Assembly: GCA_037833965.1 (NCBI GenBank)
Contig: AP031357.1
Location: 23,456,001 to 23,520,000, forward strand
Direction of reading: 5' to 3'
Source: Marchantia polymorpha subsp. ruderalis
Taxonomy: Eukaryota > Streptophyta > Marchantiopsida > Marchantiales > Marchantiaceae
DNA: 64,000 nucleotides
The notes under the pieces are model-generated. The model worked only from the letters and a program-made list of their open reading frames with translations, was not told where the DNA came from and did no database searches. Made by a program: the position numbers and the translations under genes. Positions 1 to 11,759 of this stretch are shown here, one piece after another; position 1 is the stretch's first letter, and each line of letters opens with the position of its first letter.

Positions 1-495
1 GTCAAACCCTATTTCGCCTATGCGTAGGCGGACTTCCCTCGTCCGCGCATAGGACAAACTTTCCTCGCCTACGCGTAGGCGAAAATCTGCGTATCTTGCG
101 ACCTTAACAACTCCCGGAGTCCTCATCCGTTCGTGGCGTTCTTGGGCTCGTTAGAATCAGCGCGTCAAGCTCTTTCTAACGAAACCCTAACCAAGTCGAG
201 GCGTTTGGGAATTGACCAGGTTCTGAAGGATTTCTCTAGCGCCGAAGGCGCAGCGCCAAAGGCGGATTACGCGCCTTGCGCCGAAGGGGTACTCCTTCAG
301 AGCCCGTGTTTAGGGCGGTGCCTGTCCCAGACGTTGCGCCCAACTCCTGGATTATACGAGATCTTTTGAGATTCTCCGAGATCATCCAGTTTCATTCTAT
401 TTTGTTGCACCGATGGCTATTTACACTACTTCCGCGGTACAGTTTTCCAAAAAATATTTTAAATTCCTCAAAAATACCAAAAGTGGGGTGCCACA
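1..495 (-). mobile_element. Terminal part of a second copy of the 39.8-45.2 kb GC-rich element
   Basis: This stretch is clearly similar, base by base with scattered differences, to 44672-45170, the terminus of the complete element further right. Shared features are the GCGTAGGCG palindromes near the start, the GCCGAAGGCG motif near 240-290, and the shared ending (ggggtgccaca here, ggggtaccaca there). The copy ends at 495, so flanking DNA begins at 496. Its other end lies outside the window, so the 5-bp target duplication cannot be tested. Short ORFs here are not conserved between the two copies and look non-coding. Confidence 0.8.
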
Positions 496-545
496 GTACT
501 CGAGGTTACCAACTGCAGGTATGATTGTTCTTCTACCCTAGCTGT

Positions 546-614
546 CAAGTGTGTGAATGCATGCACAGTTTGGAGGTCTTTAGACCACAAACTGTGCATG
601 TATTCACACACTTG
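546..614. repeat. Foldback, 27-bp arms
   Basis: Arms 546-572 and 588-614 are inverted copies with one mismatch (a G:T pair if transcribed), separated by a 15-nt spacer that can pair a little further. It could be a small MITE-like foldback or a hairpin RNA source. No known miRNA sequence was recognised. Confidence 0.7.
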
Positions 615-1509
615 CTTGGTAGAGAAGAGGACAGAAACAGCATGATCTGGTTATTTGCCATGTACTGTGGTTAATTTCTTGTTACCGCCAAAACGTGTTT
701 TGTTTTGTCTGGATATGCTCGTTTTCCCTGTTCCAATCGAGATTCCTGTGCAATTGCCAGCACCAACTTCACGACTTTTACGTGCAGTGGCTTTCGGTGT
801 CGTGTTCCGCTACATTTTGCAGGCCCGACAAGAGACACGACCCTGTCCTAAGACGCGGTTGTCCCACTTTCTATTTTTTCAGCTGCGTGCATTTGTACAC
901 AGTGAAATCAGTGTTGATGAACAGCTGCAGTAAGAACAGCAATTCGTATTGATAGCTGACTTAGTCCAATGTATTGAAGTGAGCAGTACTTCAGTGCTAT
1001 AGTGAAAATTACGAATCTTTCTGGAATCTTCACCCCATTATATGACTTTCCAGTTGTGCCTGGCGGACCCACTGATTTTGTTGAATTCGCAAAGTCATAA
1101 TGAATGAACATGCAAACAGATATCACAAGCTCAATTGATGGCAGGCTGTTCACTAGTTCAAAGCTCACCGCATCACCAATCTCGTTACCAGAAACAGGTA
1201 TGCTGCCGTTTCTGCAGACCTGCACGACGTTGCCAGCAAAGCAGATTTCAAAAAATTTTCAAGCATGAAGAATCAAATAAATCACGAACTAAATTGTGTG
1301 CACAACAATGTGCTCAAAATCATGGCATTCAGGAGTACAGGGACTGATCCCTCTCAGTTTTCAAAGGGCATAGGGTGACTTGATATCGCGCTTCATGTCC
1401 TTGAGCCTATTCTTGGGCTGCTTTTACATTTTAAATTGTGTTCTGCCATGTCACGAACGTTGTTCTGCACTAGTCGTAACGTTCTTCTCGGTGGCTCTGT
1501 TTCTTGCAG

Positions 1510-1627
1510 TTTCTGATTAAGGTCCTTCATCATCTGGATACGGTGTATGTGGAAGCCACGAGTAGTGGCCATGGTGGTGCGAAGGCCGCCGCATTCCTCA
1601 AGGAACGTGTTTATCAGACCATGAAAG
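1510..1627 (+). pseudogene. Possible PP2C phosphatase exon relic
   Basis: A 118-bp open stretch is bracketed by a good acceptor (ttcttgcag, ending 1509) and a good donor (AAAG followed by GTGAAT at 1628). It encodes a segment containing SGHGGAKAAAFLKERVY, which resembles the DGHGG(A/x)KAAEFLKE region of type 2C protein phosphatases. In that family the Asp of DGHGG binds a catalytic metal; here it is Ser, so this copy would be inactive. No other PP2C exons were found nearby. It could instead be a real exon of an unrecognised gene; the match rests on one short motif. Confidence 0.3.
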
Positions 1628-2210
1628 GTGAATGCAGGTCAATACAGCAGACAGTAATTGCGCCAATATATAATGTATTTCTTGCTGACGAACTCCATCT
1701 GTTAATGTACATCACGTTACAGTCAACGATGAGTTCCTGACATGAGACTAACAAAAAAGATAAGGCTGACAATTATCAAAGTCTGCTCATATTCTCAGAA
1801 AACAATTGATAGTCGCCCAATTGGGCACATAGATCACATGATCTTTTCGTAACCTGTACATTGTTGAAAACGTACCGATGGCCCCTATAACAATTTCCAC
1901 AAAGTTGAGGAGTTAAGTTGATAATTTTTTTAAATGTGATATTTCTAGAGTCACCTCTTTAGGTTAATATGGAATAAGAGTTTGTGCATAAATCTCTTAA
2001 TCTTTATGATCAGACAGTTCCTCATTTTCTTGAGATCAATCCCTTGCTTCAGATATCTGAAATGTGATTTCAAATTAATTTTCTTCATCTCCATCTATAA
2101 TTTGAAATTGTTCATAAATCACATGAAGATGTATCAACTTGATCGAGCATGTCTAATTTTGTCAAGTGCAGATATATTGCCTGAATAAAACTTGGATTCA
2201 TTAGTATAAA

Positions 2211-2288
2211 ATGCAATAATTTGTATAATATATATTGATACTATATAAAATGCAATAATTTCTATACTATATATTGATACCTTGCCCA
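2211..2288. repeat. 39-bp tandem duplication
   Basis: Two adjacent AT-rich copies (2211-2249 and 2250-2288) share ATGCAATAATTT and ATATATTGATAC with few differences. Confidence 0.75.
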
Positions 2289-3421
2289 TGTTTCCTTTAG
2301 TTGTTAAAATATACTAAACAGTAGCTCAAAAAGACACCTTCAGTTTAATTCATGATCTCTATCATTAATCTGGTTGAGCAGATCTAATTTTAACACCTCA
2401 ATTTTTCCAAAATAAATCCTGCTTGACATAGTTCAAGAGAAGTTAAGAAATTTTTCGTACACTCTAATCATATTTTTCTAATATTTTAAAAAAGAATTGA
2501 TTCAAATTCAAAACGGAAATTAATTTTATTAGAATTTTTTTTCACGTTTATGATGGCAAATTATATTACATGTATAAAATTATTATTTTTTCTTAATCTT
2601 CAATTTAGATCAAACCAGGATCAAAATACTAAAATTCGGTTTTCTTTTCTAGATCAAATATTTGTAAATTCTGATTTTTTTCACATATCTTGTATTAATT
2701 TTCAGATTTATGAGCCTCAATATAATTTTATGAAAGATATATTTGATTTTAATCTATAGATTATCAAATATAGATAAGATTGATACATGATTAGTTGGTG
2801 GGAAATCATGTATACCTTATGATAATCACCTGAGTGGCTTTGAAAAAAAATTCCTTTTCATGTGAGTGCTTTAAAGTCTACAATTAAATTTTTTCCCCCT
2901 CTAGCTTATCTGTTTCCCTAAATATCATACAAGTTCGTAATTATCGCAATATATATCTTTCCATTGTATAACATTTATTTGGCAGCAAGGCCACTCACCA
3001 CGCGAAATTCAGGTGAATAACTGCAAGCAGTGCGCGCGTAAATATTGGCAAATCGCGCAGTTGCGAAGTCCTGATTAATTTATCGGATTATATTCTTCTT
3101 TGAATTAATCCTGGAGGTCGTATGATTAGAAATAAATTTCAGGGTCACATCAAGCATCCTTGAAACATCAAGGTACTGAACTTCACAGACCAAGAATGAG
3201 GGGCATTGTGCAAACAAAAATATATTTGCAACGTGGATACATGCAAACTATTGGAACTTTCTTGAATGTGAACTCAATGCTATTTTCTTATATTCTTTCG
3301 ACTCATAGCCTTTACGCTCTCACGCGTGAATCTCCAGGCTCCTTTCATGCGTCACGTCGGATTTCTAATAACACTAGGTTTTACAATTAAATTCTATCCT
3401 GTCTGGGGAAAAGTGGTCCAA

Positions 3422-3452
3422 AATCACGCTTAATACCAAAATTAAGCGTGAT
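3422..3452. repeat. Short perfect foldback
   Basis: AATCACGCTTAAT at 3422-3434 is repeated exactly in inverse at 3440-3452, around a 5-nt loop. Confidence 0.7.
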
Positions 3453-4124
3453 TATGACCCAACAGACCTTCACCGATAATCAAGAATGATCAAGCACTTA
3501 GGTGAAAAATACAGAGAAAAATATATAGATAGTACCTTCAAGCTCGCAAAAGCATGAAACCAAACTCTTATGAGATGCAAAATTCAAGACTAATGAGAAC
3601 CAAACTTTAATTTGGGATAATGGGAGATATTACCTCTTGAATCTAACAAACTTAAAGTATATACTTCAAACAGTCTGCAAAACATCGCCGAATAAAGAAT
3701 AGCGGATTGACTGGCCATTGCACCAAACAAATGAAATCGAATCTTGGTACTTCAACCCATACGTTAATGAGAGGTTTGACTTCAATAACTAAAATACAGG
3801 AAAATTTCCTCAGTCTTAAAATACGTAGTGAAGGGTGGAACTCTAATTACAACAGGCCCTTCAGTGAGTGTCCTCGGCTTGCTCAATTTTCTCTAACTGT
3901 GATAAATCACAGTATATTTTTCTAGATGTCGGACCTCAAATTGAAAAATTATCACGTTTTTTATGCAAGTGACTTTCAACGCTGGTGAAATTCTAGACTG
4001 GTGGGCCTGTGAAGTGCGAGGGCAAAAGCTAAACTTTTTATTACTCAATAGCATTAGCCGTGAGTTCAGCTATCTCGTGCAACTTGGCACACCTTCTAAC
4101 AAAGTGTATCTATCTCTTGTAATG

Positions 4125-4330
4125 TGAGAACTCGAAGATTTAATTACTTGGTGGTGTATGTAATCCTGTATTAGTAGACGTGTTTCTTTATGCTAAATAT
4201 GTGCTGATGCTCATACCATAACGTACGTACGGGATAACGTTAGATCAGTCTCAACACGCCCATCTTTACACTTCAGTCCAAGTCTTCATTTTGGTTGTTA
4301 CTTCACCAACCGTTCTGTGACGGCTTTGCT
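4125..4330. repeat. Dispersed repeat, related to 26094-26500
   Basis: Shares ordered blocks with 26150-26500: the GAACTCGAAGAT / ACTTGGT / CCTGTATTA module, then TTTCTTTATGCTAAATATG, then a CAGTCTC-A-ACGCCCA block and a TTTGGTTG block. Here there is one copy of the first module; at 26 kb it is tandemly repeated four times. No coding capacity was seen. Confidence 0.65.
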
Positions 4331-4557
4331 GATTTATGATATCCTCTTGAATAAGGTCCACATGTCTCACAATGGGTCTGTCACAGTTGCGCAATAGAAG
4401 ATACTCTTCCAAGTAATGAATCTGCTCTGCGGATCAAGCTATTCGTCCGCTCAATTGTTTGCCGCTAGCAAAAATAAAGCTGGGGCTGTCATTAATTCCA
4501 GGACTTTTAACAACACAATACTTCGAGAGCATAGAATTATCTTGCTTAAAGTAATTA

Positions 4558-4643
4558 TGTCTCTTCATGTGAGTGGCCCAGTAAGTTGTAGCTCAAAGCA
4601 AGAGCTTTCCAAGGTATGGATCTGTGTTGTGGGTTGATATCGT
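4558..4643 (+). repeat. tRNA-like, SINE-like repeat
   Basis: The sequence reads like a decayed tRNA: a GGCCCAG start, a TAGCTCAAAGCAAGAGC A-box-like D arm, a degraded B-box (GGGTTGATATC) and a CTGGGC end that could pair with the start. The leader CTCTTCATGTGA and the tRNA-like body recur at 10507-10600, and weaker relatives lie near 10715-10780 and 10890-10953. A shared leader fits a tRNA-derived SINE family better than independent tRNA genes. It is not a functional tRNA. Confidence 0.45.
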
Positions 4644-4797
4644 GCCTGGGCTGTGAAGATTGCTCGCTGTGTTTTATCAAAGCATAACTGAATGTACTGA
4701 AAACACAAAGAAACGGTTGATAAACCAGTACTTCCGGACTATCGCAACTTGAGGTCAATCATCAAGTCGCTAATGTTAGTGGCCGAGAAGCTTGTAC

Positions 4798-5760
4798 ATT
4801 TCCAAGTTATGGATGCGTACTGTCGCGTAGAATACGAGGTACGTGTACGAGGGAAGAAATACGAGGACAATCCCTCGTACTATCGCGTAGAATACGATGT
4901 ATGTGTACGAGGCAGAGGCAGAGGCAATCCCACTGCAGACTTAACCCTCGAACTCTCGTACAATACCTCGCGTACGAGAATCGATGAGGCCGAGATAAGA
5001 TGGCGACCCCTCTAATTTTTGCGTACAATACGAGGTAAGATGTTTGAAGACAATGTACGAGGCTAGAAGTACCGAGGACGAGATAGGAGTACGACCCTTC
5101 ACACTCTTGCGTGGAATACGAGATACTTGTACGAGGGAAGAAGTACGAGGACAATCCCTCGCACGGTCGCGTAGAATACGAGGATCGTATAAGAGGGTAG
5201 AAGTACGAGGACAATCCCTCGTACTATCGCGTAGAATACGAGGTATGTGTACGAGGGTAGAAGTACGAGGCAGAGGCAGAGGCAATCCGACTGCAGACTT
5301 AACCCTCGCACTTTTGCGTAGAATGCGAGGTACGTGTACGAGGAAGAAGTACGAGGACAATCCCTCGGACTCTCGTGTAGAATACGAGGTTCGTGTACGA
5401 GGGAAGAAGTACGAGGCAGAGGCAGAGGCAATCCGACTGCAGAGTTACCCCTCGGACTCTCGTACAATACCTCGCGTACGAGAATCGATGAGGCCGAGAA
5501 TAGATGGCGACCCCTCGTACAATACGAAGTAAGATGTAAGAAGACAATGTAGGAGGCTGGAAGTACCGAGGACGAGATAGGAGTACGACCCCTCGTACTC
5601 TTGCGTAGAATACGAGGTTCGTGTACGAGGGAAGAAGTACGAGGACAATCCCTCGTACTCTCCCGTAGAATACGAGGTACGTGTACGAGGTAAGAAGTAC
5701 GAGGATGAGGCAGAGGCAATCCCCTCGGACTCTCGTACAATAAGAGGTACGAGGCTAAGT
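4798..5760. repeat. Complex satellite array of TACGAG/CTCGTA repeats
   Basis: About 960 bp of imperfect repeats are built from the short mirrored words TACGAG and CTCGTA and recurring modules (AGAAGTACGAGGACAATCCC; GCAGAGGCAGAGGCAATCC). A higher-order repeat of about 504 bp is visible: the module beginning CAATACCTCGCGTACGAG at 4961 recurs at 5465, followed by the same downstream modules. Long open frames exist on both strands because the repeats lack stops; their peptides simply mirror the DNA repeat and are not credible proteins. A small relic of the same family lies at 18726-18850. Confidence 0.9.
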
Positions 5761-6236
5761 CAACCGCTAAAAAGTATGGTGAACTTCTTGTATTAAGATA
5801 TGTGACAAGTACTTGCGGACTCTATGACCCTTCTCGTTTGTACTTACGCCTGATATGAGTCCGCAGTCTTCATGCCGCTGATTATTGTCCCTCCCTCCGT
5901 TCCTTCCTTTCTTCATGCGCTCACTAACATGAGTCCTGTGTAACACAATTTTGAAACATTACAAATGTTTATATGTGTTTTGTGGAAGTAGCCTGGGTGA
6001 GTCAAACCATTTAATTTTATTTTCACTTTTTGAGAATGCTTGTTTTATTAAATCGGTAGGAATCTGAATGACATTGTGGTAATAGATATGAAGCACAGTG
6101 TCATAGTTTCTTGAGAGCTCTAACAATCAAATTACTTGATTTCACATTTGCAGTCAATTGCTAGGATGCAGAAAGCTAGAAAGTTGACGCACAATTGTTT
6201 CATAGCTGATAACACACATTTCATTTGACACATATC

Positions 6237-6277
6237 ATTCGGTATCATCATTTTCAGTGCAAATGATGATACCAAAT
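6237..6277. repeat. Foldback, 17-bp arms
   Basis: 6237-6253 and 6261-6277 are inverted copies (core GGTATCATCATTT) with one difference and a 7-nt loop. Confidence 0.65.
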
Positions 6278-8430
6278 AATGATAGAAAAAGGTTAAAAGC
6301 GCAAAAATTAAATCAAAGTGCTATTTCAAATTGCCTACGTCAACATGAATAAGCGCCAAAGCCAAATTACTCAAAACACTATTCAAATCGTAATGATAGA
6401 GTGAGGCTTTAATGGAAAAAGTAGCTATTGCAATATTCAATAGCATTTTAAATATAGAAAAATCTTTTCTTTCATTTTATTCTTTTGCTTATATTTCTGG
6501 TATGAGCGAAGTATTTTGGTGAGATTTTTCAAAGACTAAATATGAATATACATTTATTTTGTGCTATGTTAATTTACAACTTGAATTTGTTTGTAAAATT
6601 TTCAAAAGAAAGTTAGTTTACCAATACTTTACAAGTTCTACAAACCACCCCTATTAACTGCTGTATTGACATGTTGTCAAGACTAGTTTCTACCTTCATC
6701 CTTAGTTGAGGTAATTACGCCTATGCTGTCATTCCTCCTCATATGCTGGAAAGGTAAAACTCAGATGCATTTTTTCAACCTAACTACTTAATTATCCACC
6801 CCTTAGCTAATTAGTCTCGAGCTCCATCCAACGCTCTAATTCAAATCAATCGGACACTCGGCTGAGATTTGAAATCAGTTTTGTGACCGTCGTCTTCCAC
6901 TGTAGACGTGCAACAACGTCAATGGGTGGCCAAAGGCGAAACCTACATTCCCAAGAAGTGAAGCAAGGCCCGAGAATTTCTCGTGCGAGTACAAGAACGC
7001 ATTCCAGAAGACATTGGAATATGCGCAGTCTAGACTGGGGATCCACGGAGAAGAACTCGAGAGCTTGAGCACCAAGGAGCCTGCTGGTGTGGCTTACGAA
7101 CACTAAGGATCTGCAGTTCTTAGGTACTAATGTTAAGTTTAATTCTCGTTCTCAGAGTTCTCGTCAAGTACCTAAATCTTGTGCAATTAGCATTTTTACG
7201 AATTTCCTTTCTGTCCCTCCCGGTACTCTTTTCTAGTAAAAAGATATAAAATCTCAGGGAGATTGTAGTAAGGGGAGGACGAAATGACGGGTTTAATGCT
7301 TTGCTTCCTAATCTCTTCCTCCTTTTACAAGTTTTCTAATATACCTTTCTTGTTTTCTGTTGTGAGATTTTCGGATTCCTCCGTGTTTTTTTCGTGTTTC
7401 TACAACTCGATGTCACTTGGGTACGTCTTTATATCATTGTCCTTCTACAAGATAAGCCACTCAAAGCTCAAATATGCTATTCGAAGAAGTAAATATAATT
7501 CTAGTAAAAAATAGACATAGATCTTCTGCTGCACATCCGAGACTCCATCACCTGAGAAGTGGGAGCTTTGGGAGAGAGGTTGAAAATCTTACAACAAAAC
7601 GGTTGATAGATGCGCCCGATGGGTTGGATAATCTACAGCAAGTCAATCAACCGTGTCGTGACTGGTGACATCTCTGGGCGCCTTCACAGGTATGACTTTG
7701 CTCTGTGATAGACCCTCTGATTACCGAAAGCGCTTCAAAAAAGCTCGGCGAGCGCCATTGCGACGGCAATTGTGCTGGATTGCGAGATGCGACAAGGTGG
7801 AAAAGGTGACCGATATTAACTCGATGTCTTAGACGTCCACAAGTGTAGTCAACTTTCACTAATAGTTTTTACCGAAGGATGATGAGTTATCATTTTTTAT
7901 GACAAAAATGCATAGTTTAAAACAAGGTAGTGCCACTTAAAGACCAATGTTTCAATTAAGAGTGTTTTATTTTGTCAGATGTGGGTTGCAAAAATTTGGG
8001 TAATGATGGAATGAGTTTGTTATTTCATAACTAAAGTTTGTGCCGAAGTGTTCATCACAGTGACCAATTTGGTCAATAATTTTGGTAAGTTCTAGTAAAA
8101 TAATGGAGTGTTTTTACCGAAATGGGTTATTGTGATTGTGATTTTGCTGCTCAGAAATCGCGTGCATCACTTTAACACGTACTTTCTTTCCAATAGTGTT
8201 GACTTATCCAAGTATTATCTCAAATATTTTCAGGCAATTTCCGGATATGAACTTTAACGAGATATGGACAATTCTGTAAGGTAATGTGTTTGACGTCATG
8301 GTGCACCGTTTTTGTTCTAAAATTATATCCAGTACATTATATGATTGGATAGTTGATGTGTGTTGTGACATTTCTATGTTACCTTTTAACCTTCTGATAT
8401 CATCTGTATTGGAAACATAGCATGTATGAA

Positions 8431-8484
8431 ACATCAAAGGAGTGGTGAGAGACATCACGATGTCTCTCACAGCTCCTCTGATGT
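8431..8484. repeat. Foldback, 26-bp arms
   Basis: 8431-8456 and 8459-8484 are inverted copies with about three mismatches and a 2-nt spacer, containing GGTGAGAGACATC and its complement. A partial echo (GAGTGGTGAGAGA) occurs near 8951, suggesting a dispersed family. Confidence 0.65.
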
Positions 8485-10506
8485 CGAACTTCACGGTCAC
8501 TCTCAAGTTATGGAAAAATTCAGTGACGCTTGACTCAGTGTCTAAGTGACGTCTCGTGTTTATTTAAGTGTATTCTTCTTAGAACTTACTTTTCACTTAT
8601 ATTGATGAGGAAATCGATTTGACAGATTGTTTCGTGTAAGATTTCGTGGGTCATACTCTAGGTAATTTCGCCATTCACTGGAGGCAGTAATAAAACTTGG
8701 ACAGTCCTGATCACTGCACACATACGAAGGGTACGAGCATACAAATTAAATGCTGGCAGCAGAGTAGAACGATATGGCTTCTGGCCTTATGGCCAAAATC
8801 CTTATCGTTCTCCTCTTTGCTTCCAGCGTTTGATTTGTTGAGAAGTATATCAAAATATATGCGATTAAAATTCTAACTCTACGACCCCTACATTATCCCC
8901 AATCCAGTATCGTATACTAATCATACTTATCAAGATGCACCAGGTTCAATAGAGTGGTGAGAGAATTCACGATGGATCATGAGAACTCAATCCATGAAGG
9001 CAATTACACCGAGTAGCTTTAGAAAACTCTCTAGTTTTATCCATTGCAACTTTATAGTAAATACAAGCTAAGCTACTGGAGTAATACACTTGAAAATCGC
9101 CTATTTCAGCAAGTTATCCCTCTCAAATGCGCTGGTGATCTCACCTAGGAACTTCCGTCATACACAGCTATTCGATGCAATGGTGGGAACCAAAATTGAA
9201 ATAATGCGGTCACCACATTGGAGACAGATCAAGTTCCACAAAAACAGCAAAGACTCCAAAAACCGAAACAACGCGATGCTGGAGACAAGAACAGCATAAG
9301 GTAGCGCGGTTTTTAAAACAAGAACAGGAAACAGAAGCTGAGCTTACATCGTTTGCCGCCATAAAAACCACGGCGAGCCGTGGAGCTGGATGCGAGGATG
9401 CAAATTCAGGTTTTGAAATTCAAACTTTAGTTACCTTCTTCTTTTGGGTGGATTGAGCGGGCGAGATTATCTAGGCGCGTGAACTCTTCACCGACCAATT
9501 CGATTCAAGACGTTGCAAGTATGTGGATTAAAATCTTGAGATTTGAATTTGATTTGAATGGAGTTGCTATCCCGTGTTAGGTAAAAGATTATAAAAAATT
9601 GAACTTTTTATGGAAAAAGTGTCTTCAAACCATCTAATATTCGAATTCAATTTTATGGAATGTAATTTCTCAAAGAAGTGTCTAAGATGAAACTACTCTT
9701 CAAAATTTCTACAACTACAAAAAATTTGCCAGTTTTTTAGGCTGATTACAACATTCAAACATTATAATATTTGGGATATCAGAAAAAGAAGATGATTAGA
9801 AATTTTTTGAGTCGATACAAGGTGTGTCGACTCAACATGTCGATCTGTAAGGTTTCAAAAGATCAAGGACCAATTCTAAGATTCTCCTTTACTCTTGAAA
9901 ACACTTGCAAGAATCGTACGGGAGGTAATGACAACCATGAAGATTGGTGATGCCAAGACGTCAGTCTTGGCAAAGTCCGATCAACTTCATGCTACACAAG
10001 CATTAGATTAAAATGTTCAAGGTCAGGAGAATGAGGATTATTTCATTCAAAGACTGACAATAATTGAGCTGGATATATTAAGGATACGATCGGAGAGGGA
10101 GTAAATAGGATTCTTTAGTAATATCATTTATGTACATATCGTTTATTTTTTATGTATACCAATTTCTTCGTCTTTTCTTCCTCATTAAATATAGTTAATT
10201 ATATCGTATCAAAAAATTCAAAAAGCAGGTCACTAAAGACAAGTAAGATTTCTTAGAGAAGCCTTGTTCACCTATTTGTTCGTGCTGCACTTGATTCAAG
10301 GAAAGACATTACTTTTATAAACACATGGAGATAATGTTTCACAAAAGAAAACAAGACATGCTTCCAGTAGACATGTATCCTCTGGGCTGCGCAACGATGC
10401 CTGTAACCTGAGCGGGAGATGGAGAGATGGAAGCTGAGGCTCTTGCAGTGGACAGATACAGTCCAGGCTTGCCACATCATGTTAGCTTCCTGGGGTCAGT
10501 CCTCAC

Positions 10507-10600
10507 GTCTCTTCATGTGACTGGCCCGGTAGGTAACGCAAGATCCTCGAAGTGACAGGTCTCTGCTGCAGGTTGGAGTCCTGCCTCGTGAGTAATATCT
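10507..10600 (+). repeat. tRNA-like, SINE-like repeat
   Basis: Same leader (TCTCTTCATGTGACTGGCCC) as the copy at 4558, followed by a decayed D-arm region and a B-box-like GGTTGGAGTCC with CTGCC after it. Acceptor pairing is poor, so it is not a functional tRNA. Confidence 0.45.
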
Positions 10601-10889
10601 GCAGTGTCTGTTGTTAGGACATGAGAGAATGTAGTGCAGATTCATCAACTGTCACAGTTTAGTAGTGCTGGATTACGATAACTACATCCTGTCTTTGCAT
10701 ATTCAAGCCCCAGTGACTGGATGCGAAAGCCATCCAATTGATTAGTGCTGCCGACTCGAGTCCTGCCTAGGCTCTGCTTCTTCTTTCTTGTATGTTACGA
10801 GATCATAACTGACTGTAAATTTATCGACTATCATATACCAGTAGTGATTATTTATGAAATTGGTTTGTAGTTTGTCATGATGTCTCTTA

Positions 10890-10953
10890 ATGGAAGTCCG
10901 TGAGCATTCCAAACATGAATATGTGCTGCAGGTTCAAGTCCTGCCTGGGATTC
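10890..10953 (+). repeat. tRNA-like fragment with B-box
   Basis: Ends in GGTTCAAGTCCTGCCTGGG, a good B-box and T-arm, preceded by a segment similar to the 3' half of the copy at 10507. The 5' half is absent or unrecognisable. Another piece with CTCGAGTCCTGCCTAGGC lies at about 10752-10770. Confidence 0.35.
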
Positions 10954-11011
10954 AGCATTTTTATTCAAGGTTAGATGAAGCTGTTGAAAGTTAGATATTT
11001 GGGGACTGCAA

Positions 11012-11445
11012 TTGTGCCGACTGCTTGACGAGCTGCAAATTATACCCTCTGGTGCAATCCCAAATATATGTCAAGAGTTCAACACTTCCAAGGACCTCAA
11101 GCACGCAGCAACTTCAACTTACGCTGATTTGTATCTCTCATGTGACAATCAAGTTGCTGTAAAACTCGCTATTTTTCATGCTAAAACCAAGCAACTTCAA
11201 CTTAGGTGGATTTGCATCTCTCATGTGACAATCAAGTTGCTATAAAACTCATTCTCAATCTTGTTTTTCATGCTAATACCAAACACATCAAGGCCAAGCA
11301 TCATTTTGGAATGAAATTAGTTTTAGAGGGGAAAGTTGCACTTGAATAAATACACACCAATGACAATTTGGCCGATCTTCTGAAGAAGCTCCTGCCACAA
11401 CACAAGATTGTTAAATATCAACACTTTCTTGGTTTGCAATGACTA
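11012..11445 (+). pseudogene. Ty1/copia pol relic (RNase H end)
   Basis: Decayed C-terminal part of a copia polyprotein. DLYLSCDNQVAVKL near 11136-11170 matches the RNase H CDNQ(A/V)A motif. It is followed by a duplicated CDNQ segment, then VFHANTKHIKAKHHF (11250-11300) and HTNDNLADLLKKLLP (about 11355-11400), which correspond to the HxRTKHI and T.DQLADxxTKxLP motifs. There is an in-frame stop before the HTNDN segment, and the local duplication shifts the frame, so it is dead. About 180 bp downstream, AAGAGGAGG followed by TGTTGTAAGACG (near 11621-11640) could be a polypurine tract and the start of a 3' LTR. Confidence 0.8.
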
Positions 11446-11759
11446 GAGGAATTACAAGAGTTTGGCAAGCCGGTTTTTAGGCTAGCTGATCACTATTGCT
11501 GCCAACTCTGCATTGAAATGTGCTCCGAAGTAAGAGACACAAATCTCCGCGAGCTCACAATTACAAACGACCACTATCTTTAGCTCCATGCAAGTGGCCA
11601 TTGCGATTATCGTGGTTCCCTCAAGAGGAGGTGTTGTAAGACGAAGTAAATCCATTTAAGTACTCGGTTCCGGACAATGAAGGCAGATCTCCATTTAACT
11701 ATAAATCTTAAACTATAGAACAGGGGAGAAGCTGGGAGCCGAGAAAGCTAAAACTTGCC
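11446..11759. other. Downstream of copia relic; candidate PPT/LTR start
   Basis: No gene. A purine-rich tract followed by TGTTGTAAG near 11631 may be the beginning of a 3' LTR. No second LTR copy was found in the window. Confidence 0.35.

Larger units (their letters stand above)
615..4124. other. Intergenic, AT-rich, no convincing gene
   Basis: Apart from the possible PP2C exon relic, a 39-bp duplication and a short hairpin listed separately, I see no gene. Open frames are short, lack family motifs and often start at non-ATG codons. Confidence 0.6.
5761..10506. other. Intergenic, no convincing gene
   Basis: Contains two foldbacks (6237-6277, 8431-8484). Around 6900-7110 and 7510-7690 there are short protein-like stretches (for example EYAQSRLGIHGEELESL ending near 7105) interrupted by stops; these could be remnants of a decayed gene, but no family was recognised. 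Confidence 0.5.

Noticed and set aside
4558-4643. Functional tRNA gene
   Set aside because: The D and T arms are only partly conserved, the anticodon arm does not fold, and the copy at 10507 shares non-tRNA flanks.
4807-5740. Several open frames of 130-213 codons on both strands
   Set aside because: They arise because the TACGAG/CTCGTA repeats lack stops. The peptides repeat with the DNA units and occur in several frames at once.
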